This document shows, piece after piece, positions 1-8,395 of a stretch of DNA of 20,196 nt. Both the position numbers and the translations under genes were made by a program. Source of the DNA: Anaerolineae bacterium (GTDB lineage Bacteria; Chloroflexota; Anaerolineae; UBA1429); NCBI GenBank assembly GCA_007123335.1, contig SKLG01000022.1, forward strand, positions 1 to 20,196, read 5' to 3'. The notes under the pieces are model-generated. The model made no database searches, had not been told where the DNA came from, and saw only the letters and a list, made by a program, of their open reading frames with translations. The stretch's first letter is position 1; each line of letters starts with the position of its first letter.

Positions 1-3000
1 ACGAGAAGCTTGTGCGAAGCGCCGCGCTGGGCATCGAGGCTCTGAACGCCAGATATCCACGTGAAGGGGCTGATCCGTTTTATCTCTTGCATCGCAAGAG
101 GCTTTGGAACCCCGCAGAGAACTGTTGGATGGGTTGGGAGCGCAAGCGCGGCAAGCTGCACGAGTTTAACCGATTATTGCGCGGCGCTGAGGATACGACG
201 TACACCCACTTGGTGGGGGACCTTGAGCGTTTGGCCCATGTGCGCTATGTGATCACCCTCGATGCGGATACGGTGTTGCCGCCCGATAGCGCCTCACGGA
301 TGATCGGCACGCTTGACCATCCGCTGAATCGCCCGCTGTTTTTTGACGATGGCCGTCGGGTCGAGTCCGGATATACGATCCTCCAACCTCGGACCGAGGT
401 CAAGCCGGCAACCGCTAATCGCTCTCCCTTTACCGATATCTTTTCCGGTGATATCGGCATCGATCTGTACACCCGCGCGGTGTCTGATCCTTACCAGGAC
501 CTATTTGGAGAGGGCATCTTTGTCGGCAAAGGCATCTATGATGTGGATGCCTTTATGCGCAGTCTGGATGGCCGCGTTCCCGAAAATGCGCTATTGAGCC
601 ACGATCTCTTTGAAGGGATCCACGGACGTGCAGGGCTGGTTACCGACGTCCTGCTTTATGAGGATTACCCCTCTACCTATCTGGCCTATGCCCACCGACT
701 GCATCGCTGGGTGCGTGGTGACTGGCAGATCCTGCCCTGGCTTTGGGGGCGGGTGCCCTCGTCAAACGTTCGGACCGAAGGCAATGGCTTGTCCGCCCTC
801 GACCGCTGGAAGATATTGGACAATCTGCGGCGCAGCTTGCATCAGCCGACGACGTTGCTCATGCTCGCTCTGGGGTGGCTGTGGTTTGCCGGTTCTCCGG
901 TATTTTGGACGCTTGTGCCTCTGGCGCTTTCAGGCTTGTCGCCGATACTTGGGTTTGTCGAGGCGATTGTTGCCAGGGCGCTAGACACAGAAGAGACGCC
1001 AGTGCTGCCCATGACCAAGCGCCAGGTGCTGCGTTGGGGACTCTCGGTGATCTTGATGCCCTATGAGGCGTTGTTGATGCTCGACGCGATTACTACCACG
1101 TTGGTCCGTTTGTACATCACTCATCGGCGCATGCTGCAATGGACCACGGCGGCCCACACGATGCGGTTGTTCGGAAGCCAGCGGCGCGTTGCGGTGACCT
1201 GGGCGCGCATGGGAGCCGCCTCTATACTGGCGCTTGGCCTCGGTGTGCTGATCGCCCTCATCCGTCCTGTAGCGTTGACCGTCTCTATGCCTTTTGTCAT
1301 CTTGTGGGTCTTTGCACCACAGATAACCTTTTGGCTGGCGCGTCCCCATCGTATGGAGCAAGAAACCCTTGATGAGGACGAGGTTGAGGCGTTGCGTCGC
1401 CATGCTCGCCGCACGTGGCTCTTTTTCGAGACCTTTGTGGGGCCGGGTGACCACTGGTTGCCGCCGGATCACTTTCAGGAGGAGCCTCGTGGTCTGGTAG
1501 CCCATCGCACCTCGCCTACGAACATCGGGCTGTTATTGCTATCTACTATGGTCGCTTACGAGCTAGGCTACATTGGCGTCATGGAGCTAGAGCTGCGCAT
1601 CGACTCGACGCTTGATACTCTCGACGAGATGGAGCATCATCGCGGCCACCTGTTGAACTGGTATGATACCCAGAGCCTCGACCCGCTGGAGCCACGGTAT
1701 GTGTCCACCGTGGATAGCGGCAATTTGGCCGCTTCGCTCCTTGTCGTCAAACAGGGGCTCATGGAATTGTGTCAAGCGCCTGTGCTGCGCTGGCAGGAGG
1801 CTCATGGTCTCCTTGATACCCTCGGCGTTCTTGATGAGGTTATTGCGCGGGCGCGCTCGGCGACGTCGGCGAAAGATACGGCGTCTCTGTCCGATGTGCT
1901 GGAGCAGGTTCGTCAGGATGTGGAGGATGCCCATGATGACCCTGCTCTTTGGGGTGATCTGGTGGGTAGGCTCGCCTCAGACCTTTGGCCTACCGTGGAG
2001 GAACGACTGCGCAGCCTGATAGATAAAGATGGATCACGGATGGGGCCCGACGTGCTCGGCGATCTGCGCATTTGGGCCGATCGCGCACAGCACCATGTGC
2101 GCAATATGGAACAGGAGCTCAGCACCATGATGCCCTGGATCTCTATATTGCCTGAGGCGCCTGACGAACTGGCTCACTCGTCCGACGACGAACTTATGGC
2201 GATGTGGCATGCGCTCGTGGCAGAGTTGCCGTCCATTTGCAGTTTGGAGGATCTCGTGCGATGTTCCGCACGCGCGGGAGAGCGGTTGCAGACCTTGACC
2301 GAAGAGCTTGAGCGCCGCAACGGAAGCTCGGATGCCTGGTCCGAGTCGATCGATTGGTGTGAGCGGTTGCAAGAGGGCTTACAGACGGACGAACGGGTCG
2401 TGCGTGGTCTGGTGAACGATGCTCATACATTGGCCGAGCAGGCCGAGCGGATGTTCGATGCCATGTCCTTTGACTTTCTTTACAATCATCAACGTGAGGT
2501 CTTTTACCTGGGCTATAATGTCTCTAATGAGCGAATCGATGAGACACACTATGATCTGCTGGCGTCGGAAGCGCGCATCGCCAGTCTCGTGGCAATCGGC
2601 AAAGGCGATGTGCCCGCCAGTCACTGGCTGCATCTGAGCCGACCGATGATGCGCGTCGATGGCTTGCGCATGTTGTTATCTTGGAACGGCTCCATGTTCG
2701 AGTATCTCATGCCGATCCTCTTTATGCGCAACTATCCCGGCATGCTCCTGGCGCAGACCTACGAGGCGGTGGTTCGGTGCCAGATCGCCTATGGCGAAGC
2801 CAATGATGTACCCTGGGGTATCTCGGAATCGGGGTACTATGGTTTTGATGCCGATCGCAACTATCAATATCGTGGATTCGGCGTTCCGGGCACGGGTCGC
2901 AAGCGTGGTCTGGCTGATGACTTGGTGATCACCCCCTATGCTTCTATGCTGGCATTACCTGTTCGTCCTCGTGCGGTCATACGCAATATTGATCATCTCA

Positions 3001-6000
3001 AACGCGAAAAGATGCTGGGCCGTTTTGGCTTCTATGAGGCTATCGACTATACCCAGTCGCGGCTACCGTTGGGGCGCAAAAGTGCTCGAGTGCTGTCGTT
3101 CATGTCCCACCATGCAGGGATGACTCTGGTGGCTATGGCGAACACCCTGTGCGATGGCGCCATCGTCGAGCGCTTTCATCGTGTGCCGCTCATTCAGAGC
3201 GTTGATCTCTTGCTGCAAGAACGGGTGCCTGTGGAGGCTCCCCTGCAAGAGGCGCAAGGAAGCTCGGCCGGTTCCGTTCGCGTGACGGGTAACGGCGTCG
3301 AACTAGAGCCCTGGGATGAAGAGTCTGAAAGCGATTGGTTGGCTACTGCTCCGAGTGTTCATTATCTATCTAATGGGCGTTACGGAGTGCTCATTACCTC
3401 GAACGGTGGAGGATATAGCTCCTGGCGCGATGAAAGGGGGGGGGCTGCTGGGGAGAGTATCGCGTTGACGCGCTGGCGCGCCGATTCCTCACTCGATGAT
3501 TGGGGGCAATGGGTCATGGTCCAGAGTATGGACGATGGCCAGGTCTGGTCGCTGACCCGTCAGCCTCTGGGCAAATCCGGTGAGTGCCACTGTCGCTATT
3601 ATCCTCATGTGGTCGAGTTTCACACTCGCCGGGGGAATCTCGCCGGTCTGATGCATGTGGCCGTCTCACCTGGCGATGACATTGAGGTGCGGCGTATCAC
3701 GCTTACGAATCACGGTGACGAGCCCCAGCGTGTTCGCGTGATGAGCTATGCTGAGCCGACGCTGGCCCTTCAAGGTGGAGATCGGCGCCATCCGGCGTTC
3801 AACAAGCTCTTTATCGAAAGTGAATGGTTGCCCGAGAGACAGGCCCAGCTTCTGACCCGACGGCAGCGATCTGCTGATGAAAAATCCATCTTTGTGGGGC
3901 ATGGTTTGGTGAGATCGAGCACAGATGATGCCAGTTGCCGCTGGATGGACGTTCAGTACGAGGGCGACCGCGAGCGCTTTATTGGGCGGGGAAACAGTAT
4001 CCGCCAAGCGATGGCATTGACCAATGCCGACGAGGCTCTCACGGGCTCTGAAGGCGCGACGTTAGACCCGCTTCTTTGCATCGGCCAAACGCTGGAGATC
4101 GACGGCCATGCCCACTGTAGCCTTTACTATCTTACCGCAGCAGCGGGTTCGCGTGACGGGCTATTGGGCATTTTGGAGACTTATGCAGATGAGCATGTCC
4201 TAGAATCGGTGTTTACCGAAGCTGCGACGCAGAGCAGCGACGAGCTGGCCGCGTTAGGGCTCACATCAGAGGACGTGGCTCGCTATCAGCGACTGCTATC
4301 GGCCCTGCTATACCCCGATCGTGGCTTGCGTGCCGAGGACGATGTGCTGATGGCCAACCGATATGGACAGCGCCATCTATGGCCTTACGACATCTCGGGG
4401 GACTATCCGGTCCTACTGGTTCGTGTGGAGAAAATCGAGGATTCGGCACTGATCCGAGACTTGTTGCGTGCCCATACCTATTGGCGTCAGCGGGGATTGA
4501 TGATCGATCTGGTCATCTTGAACGACAAGGCATCCGGTTATGCCAGCGAGCTGGATCAGCATCTGCGGCGCCTGGTGAGTCGAACCGATGGCGATCACTG
4601 GTTGAACCGGCGGGGTGGCATCTTTGTCCTGCGCAGTGACCAGCTGGCCGAGGGTGAAGAGGCCTTGTTGCTCAGCGTCGCTCGCGTGATTCTGCATGCG
4701 TCACTGGGCCCGTTGGATGGCGATGAGGGATCCCTGGCAGAGAGCCGTCGTGATAGAATCGCCGCTCGCATGCGCAGAGCGTCTCTGCCCGCGCTTCAGG
4801 CGGTGAGAGCTGCTGATCAAGACCCCGAGACTGAGCCGGTGCCGCGACCTGAAGGGCTAGAGATGGATAGTGGCTATGGCGGGTTGACGTCGGATGACGG
4901 CGCCGAACGCGCCGAGTACTGTGTGGTACTCGATGATGGTCGTCGGACACCAGCCCCCTGGGTAAATGTGATCGCAAATCCAGGGTTTGGCTTTTTGGTG
5001 TCAGAGTTGGGGTCCAGTTTTACCTGGGCCACAAACAGTGGCGAGAATCGCCTGACGCCCTGGCATAATGACCCTGTATGTGATGAATCCGGCGAAGGCC
5101 TTTATCTGCGTGACGAGGAGACGGCGGAGGTCTGGTCGCCTACGCCTCTTCCCGCTGGCGTCGAGACGCGCTACATAGTGCGTCACGGCGCGGGTACATC
5201 TAGCTTTGAGCATCGTAGTCATGGTCTGGAGCAGCATCTGCGCCTATGTGTATCTCCGGAGGACCCGGTCAAGATCGTCTCGTTGCGTCTGACCAACCTC
5301 TGGGACCGGACGCGGCGACTCACCGCCACCTACTATGCCGAGTGGGTTCTGGGAGTCACGCGCGATGATACCCAACAATATCTCCTGCCTTTTTATGAGC
5401 CCGATGAACATGCTTTGCTGGCCCGAAATCCCTACAACGAAGAGTTTGGTGAGGCTGTTGCCTTTTTAGCAAGTAGCGATAACGTGCATGGCCTGACAAC
5501 GGATCGAACCGAGTTCCTTGGGCGCTGTGGATCGCGCCGTAATCCTGCGGCGTTGGGCCGCATCGGTTTGAGTGGCCGTGTCGAGCCCGGACGAGATCTG
5601 TGCGGGGTCTTGCAAGTTCACCTTGACATACCCCCGAACTCCGAGCGCGAGATCTATTTTGTGCTCGGGCAGGGTGCCGATTATGAGACGGCTCTCGACC
5701 TGGCGAAGACCTATCGCCAACCGGAACGTGCTGCCGCTGTGTGGGATGAGGCTCGTCACCACTGGGATGACATTCTTGGTGCGGTGCAGGTCGAGACACC
5801 AGACAAGGCGCTCGATGGCATACTCAATCGCTGGAGTCTCTACCAGGCGCTATCCTGTCGTATCTGGGGGCGGTCGGGATTCTACCAGTCGAGCGGCGCC
5901 TTTGGCTATCGCGATCAGCTTCAGGATGTGATGGCGCTGTTGCACACCAGGCCCGATCTGGCCCGAGGGCAGATTCTCAATGCTGCGGCGCACCAGTTTG

Positions 6001-7337
6001 AGGCCGGCGATGTGCTCCATTGGTGGCATCCACCCTCTGGTCGAGGTGTGCGTACCCGCATCACCGATGATTTGCTCTGGCTGCCCTTTGTGACTGCCGA
6101 GTATGTGCAGGTGACCGGCGATGCAGCAATCCTCAATGAGACAGCGCCCTTTGTGCAAGGTGAACCGTTGGAGGAGGGCGAGGAGGAACGCTACGGGCAC
6201 TGGGAAAAGACGGAACAAGAGTATTCCATCTATGAGCACTGCCGACGGGCGTTGAGTGAGGGCACCACCTCAGGGGCCCATGAGCTGCCCCTGATCGGCA
6301 CCGGCGACTGGAATGATGGTCTTGACCGCGTTGGTCACGATGGGCGCGGCGAAAGTGTCTGGCTGGCCTGGTTCCTGGCGTCGGCTCTCGAGCGGTTCGC
6401 GCCTTTGGCCGAGCTGCAGGGCGACGAAGAACGTGCACAGAGCTATCGCCAACAGGCCGAAGCCTTGCGTCATAGGGTGAACGAGGTCGCCTGGGATGGC
6501 GAATGGTATATCCGCGCGTTTTATGACAATGGGGATCCGCTGGGTTCGGCGGCGAGCGAGGAATGCCAGATCGACTCCTTGCCGCAGTCCTGGTCGGTGC
6601 TATGGCGTGGTGATGATCCACTCGCCCAGGACCTTCAAGGCGAGCGATCTCGTATCGCTCTCGAATCGGCGGTGAAAAAGTTGGTGCGCCACGAGGAACA
6701 GCTCGCGCTGCTTTTCGCACCACCTTTTGACGAGACGCCTCAAGATCCAGGCTACATCAAGGGCTATCCTCCTGGTGTTCGTGAGAATGGCGGCCAGTAC
6801 ACGCATGCAGCCATATGGTTCGCGTGGGCGATCGCCGATCTTGGGCACGCCGATCTGGCCCATAAAATGTTCTCCTTTATCAATCCGCTGCGTCGTGTTA
6901 CGCCCGAGATCGTCGAAAGATATGCTGTGGAGCCCTATGCAGTGGTAGCCGATATCTATGGCGTGCCGCCTCATACAGGGCGTGGTGGATGGACGTGGTA
7001 CACTGGATCGGCCGCATGGCTCTATCGCTTGGGTCTTGAGAGACTGCTTGGGGTTCAGCGCCGGGGCGATATGTTGCGCATCATCCCTTGCATCCCTGCG
7101 GAGTGGGAGAGCTATCAGGTGCTCTATCGCTATGGTGAGAGCAAATATCACATTACCGTGCGTAATCCCGATGGCGTATCCACGGGTACCACCTCTGTGT
7201 CGGTTGACGATCAAGAGATCGATGGTGACGGCATCCGGCTGGTCGATGACGGACAGACTCATAAAGTGGAGGTTCGTCTGGAACAGCAGACGGAGGACTC
7301 GAAGAGCAGAGCTGACGCTTATTCTTCTAGAGAATGA
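1..7337 (+). CDS. ndvB: Cyclic beta-1,2-glucan synthase-like protein (GT84 + GH94), 5'-truncated by window edge
   Basis: In characterised relatives (NdvB/ChvB/Cgs) this inner-membrane enzyme polymerises glucose from UDP-glucose, cyclises the chain and trims it by phosphorolysis. The frame is open to the left edge, so the GTG at 12 is probably not the start; about 2,444 codons are visible against roughly 2,800 in rhizobial homologues, so some 400 N-terminal residues are missing. Counting from 12, a GT2/GT84-type glycosyltransferase core carries a DAD motif (84-86), an SHD segment (196-198) and RxxRW (229-233). Hydrophobic membrane segments lie near 280-320, 342-372 and 397-440. A glycoamylase-like cyclisation region follows, with a WGISESGYYGFD-type motif near 935 and MSHHAGM at 1031-1037. 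The C-terminal GH94 part shows GDWND (2098-2102), holding the family's general acid, and NGGQYTH near 2259. The family assignment is strong; ring size and linkage are inferred. A G9 run at 3436-3444 is unusual. Confidence 0.93.
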   Translation, partial: EKLVRSAALGIEALNARYPREGADPFYLLHRKRLWNPAENCWMGWERKRGKLHEFNRLLRGAEDTTYTHLVGDLERLAHVRYVITLDADTVLPPDSASRMIGTLDHPLNRPLFFDDGRRVESGYTILQPRTEVKPATANRSPFTDIFSGDIGIDLYTRAVSDPYQDLFGEGIFVGKGIYDVDAFMRSLDGRVPENALLSHDLFEGIHGRAGLVTDVLLYEDYPSTYLAYAHRLHRWVRGDWQILPWLWGRVPSSNVRTEGNGLSALDRWKILDNLRRSLHQPTTLLMLALGWLWFAGSPVFWTLVPLALSGLSPILGFVEAIVARALDTEETPVLPMTKRQVLRWGLSVILMPYEALLMLDAITTTLVRLYITHRRMLQWTTAAHTMRLFGSQRRVAVTWARMGAASILALGLGVLIALIRPVALTVSMPFVILWVFAPQITFWLARPHRMEQETLDEDEVEALRRHARRTWLFFETFVGPGDHWLPPDHFQEEPRGLVAHRTSPTNIGLLLLSTMVAYELGYIGVMELELRIDSTLDTLDEMEHHRGHLLNWYDTQSLDPLEPRYVSTVDSGNLAASLLVVKQGLMELCQAPVLRWQEAHGLLDTLGVLDEVIARARSATSAKDTASLSDVLEQVRQDVEDAHDDPALWGDLVGRLASDLWPTVEERLRSLIDKDGSRMGPDVLGDLRIWADRAQHHVRNMEQELSTMMPWISILPEAPDELAHSSDDELMAMWHALVAELPSICSLEDLVRCSARAGERLQTLTEELERRNGSSDAWSESIDWCERLQEGLQTDERVVRGLVNDAHTLAEQAERMFDAMSFDFLYNHQREVFYLGYNVSNERIDETHYDLLASEARIASLVAIGKGDVPASHWLHLSRPMMRVDGLRMLLSWNGSMFEYLMPILFMRNYPGMLLAQTYEAVVRCQIAYGEANDVPWGISESGYYGFDADRNYQYRGFGVPGTGRKRGLADDLVITPYASMLALPVRPRAVIRNIDHLKREKMLGRFGFYEAIDYTQSRLPLGRKSARVLSFMSHHAGMTLVAMANTLCDGAIVERFHRVPLIQSVDLLLQERVPVEAPLQEAQGSSAGSVRVTGNGVELEPWDEESESDWLATAPSVHYLSNGRYGVLITSNGGGYSSWRDERGGAAGESIALTRWRADSSLDDWGQWVMVQSMDDGQVWSLTRQPLGKSGECHCRYYPHVVEFHTRRGNLAGLMHVAVSPGDDIEVRRITLTNHGDEPQRVRVMSYAEPTLALQGGDRRHPAFNKLFIESEWLPERQAQLLTRRQRSADEKSIFVGHGLVRSSTDDASCRWMDVQYEGDRERFIGRGNSIRQAMALTNADEALTGSEGATLDPLLCIGQTLEIDGHAHCSLYYLTAAAGSRDGLLGILETYADEHVLESVFTEAATQSSDELAALGLTSEDVARYQRLLSALLYPDRGLRAEDDVLMANRYGQRHLWPYDISGDYPVLLVRVEKIEDSALIRDLLRAHTYWRQRGLMIDLVILNDKASGYASELDQHLRRLVSRTDGDHWLNRRGGIFVLRSDQLAEGEEALLLSVARVILHASLGPLDGDEGSLAESRRDRIAARMRRASLPALQAVRAADQDPETEPVPRPEGLEMDSGYGGLTSDDGAERAEYCVVLDDGRRTPAPWVNVIANPGFGFLVSELGSSFTWATNSGENRLTPWHNDPVCDESGEGLYLRDEETAEVWSPTPLPAGVETRYIVRHGAGTSSFEHRSHGLEQHLRLCVSPEDPVKIVSLRLTNLWDRTRRLTATYYAEWVLGVTRDDTQQYLLPFYEPDEHALLARNPYNEEFGEAVAFLASSDNVHGLTTDRTEFLGRCGSRRNPAALGRIGLSGRVEPGRDLCGVLQVHLDIPPNSEREIYFVLGQGADYETALDLAKTYRQPERAAAVWDEARHHWDDILGAVQVETPDKALDGILNRWSLYQALSCRIWGRSGFYQSSGAFGYRDQLQDVMALLHTRPDLARGQILNAAAHQFEAGDVLHWWHPPSGRGVRTRITDDLLWLPFVTAEYVQVTGDAAILNETAPFVQGEPLEEGEEERYGHWEKTEQEYSIYEHCRRALSEGTTSGAHELPLIGTGDWNDGLDRVGHDGRGESVWLAWFLASALERFAPLAELQGDEERAQSYRQQAEALRHRVNEVAWDGEWYIRAFYDNGDPLGSAASEECQIDSLPQSWSVLWRGDDPLAQDLQGERSRIALESAVKKLVRHEEQLALLFAPPFDETPQDPGYIKGYPPGVRENGGQYTHAAIWFAWAIADLGHADLAHKMFSFINPLRRVTPEIVERYAVEPYAVVADIYGVPPHTGRGGWTWYTGSAAWLYRLGLERLLGVQRRGDMLRIIPCIPAEWESYQVLYRYGESKYHITVRNPDGVSTGTTSVSVDDQEIDGDGIRLVDDGQTHKVEVRLEQQTEDSKSRADAYSSRE
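3436..3444 (+). repeat. G9 homopolymer inside the glucan synthase coding region
   Basis: Nine consecutive G residues encode part of an Arg-Gly-Gly-Ala stretch in the first beta-sandwich region of the glucan synthase. The tract falls in a short Gly/Ala-rich stretch (about ERGGAAGES) between a WRD and an IALTRWR segment; from memory of the family these are normally almost adjacent, so the tract appears to sit in a small insertion. A one-base slip would truncate the GH94 half. It could be a slippage site or simply chance. Confidence 0.6.
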
Positions 7338-8377
7338 GTTGGCGCTTGTGCGGGGCTGTCCGCTGAAAAAGAGGTGGCGATGGAGGTCTCCTTCGCCACC
7401 ATCACCATCGTTTGTAGGTTGATATTGGGGCAACGCGGTGAGATGGCACAGCCGGGGCTGATGATATCGATGCCCGCATCGACACAGCCAAGGACCTGCT
7501 GCCTGATCTCATGGGGTGTGCCCAATAACAGATCGGTAGTGTTGATATTGCCCATGAGGGTGAACGCCCCGCCTGCCTTTTCCTTCATCGTTGCTGGATC
7601 GACGGCCCAATCAAAGTTAAAGCAGGTGATGCCGCTGTCAATCAGGGCATCTACACGCGGGGTCATGTTGCCGCAGATGTGCATGATCGTTGGTGCCGGG
7701 ATTTGTGCCACCAGGCGTTGATGCGCATCGCTAAGGAATGCCCGGTGCATCGCCGGGGAGAGCATATTCCCTCCCGCGCCCCCTTCACCGATGGCTACGG
7801 CATCGGCGCCAGCCTCTACCTCCGCAGCAGCGCAGCGGGCCAGGATTTCCACGGCGACGTCGAGCATAGCGTGCACGCGGTCGGGCCTTTCGATCATGTC
7901 CATCATGGTGGCATCGACGCCATGAAGCGCTTGCACCATCGATAGCGGCCCCATGATCTTGGCGAGGATTGCCACTTGGTCACCGTAGCGCTGTTGCGCC
8001 AGGCGAGTGGCAGCCAGATAGGTGCGGATCGGCTCGCGATAAAGAAGATCGTCGGGAATGGTGGCGTCTCCCGCTTCCCGCCAGATAGGCGGGCCATAGG
8101 TGGGGTAGGTATCGATCGAGCCCCAATCCATCTTGGAGCCGAGAGCGGCTGGCTCACCAAAGTAGGTGATGTTAAAGGTGACGGCGTCGAGCCCCAGCAC
8201 CTCGTGGTTGGCCCAGCAGAGGCGCACCAACGCCTCGGGATCGTGATGCACGGCGGGCATGGTGCAGCCGGTGGATTGCTGCAGCTCGACGGTGGTCAGC
8301 GCGGCCACATGAGCCACCGGCGTGCGATCGGTCGGTTCGCCACGGAGCGCTGCCAGGAACCGCTCGCGGGAATTCAT
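7319..8377 (-). CDS. MtaA-type corrinoid methyltransferase (uroporphyrinogen decarboxylase superfamily)
   Basis: A 352-residue protein of the UroD/MtaA/CmuA superfamily. Characterised MtaA/MtbA members move a methyl group from a methylated corrinoid protein to the thiol of coenzyme M using a zinc site. The N-terminus has the MtaA-like pattern RTPVAHVAALTTVELQQSTG (18-37), not the arginine-rich substrate motif of HemE. The zinc triad HxC...C is intact: His233, Cys235 (HICGN) and Cys310 (SPGCA). It is the last gene of the minus-strand run, 18 bp after the ThDP enzyme, with GAGGA upstream as a moderate ribosome binding site. The acceptor is unknown: most bacteria lack coenzyme M, so tetrahydrofolate or another thiol is possible. 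No corrinoid protein or activase is visible in the window. Its 3' end overlaps the convergent glucan synthase by 19 bp. Confidence 0.85.
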   Translation of the reverse strand: MNSRERFLAALRGEPTDRTPVAHVAALTTVELQQSTGCTMPAVHHDPEALVRLCWANHEVLGLDAVTFNITYFGEPAALGSKMDWGSIDTYPTYGPPIWREAGDATIPDDLLYREPIRTYLAATRLAQQRYGDQVAILAKIMGPLSMVQALHGVDATMMDMIERPDRVHAMLDVAVEILARCAAAEVEAGADAVAIGEGGAGGNMLSPAMHRAFLSDAHQRLVAQIPAPTIMHICGNMTPRVDALIDSGITCFNFDWAVDPATMKEKAGGAFTLMGNINTTDLLLGTPHEIRQQVLGCVDAGIDIISPGCAISPRCPNINLQTMVMVAKETSIATSFSADSPAQAPTHSLEE

Positions 8378-8395
8378 GGCTTTACGTCCTCGTTC

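Noticed and set aside
6600..7433. 277-codon minus-strand open frame under the end of the glucan synthase
   Set aside because: It is antisense to GH94 coding sequence with clear conserved motifs and to the end of the methyltransferase gene, and its translation shows no recognisable domain.
7319..8377. Annotation as heme-pathway uroporphyrinogen decarboxylase (HemE)
   Set aside because: The HemE substrate-binding Arg motif is missing and the MtaA zinc triad is present.
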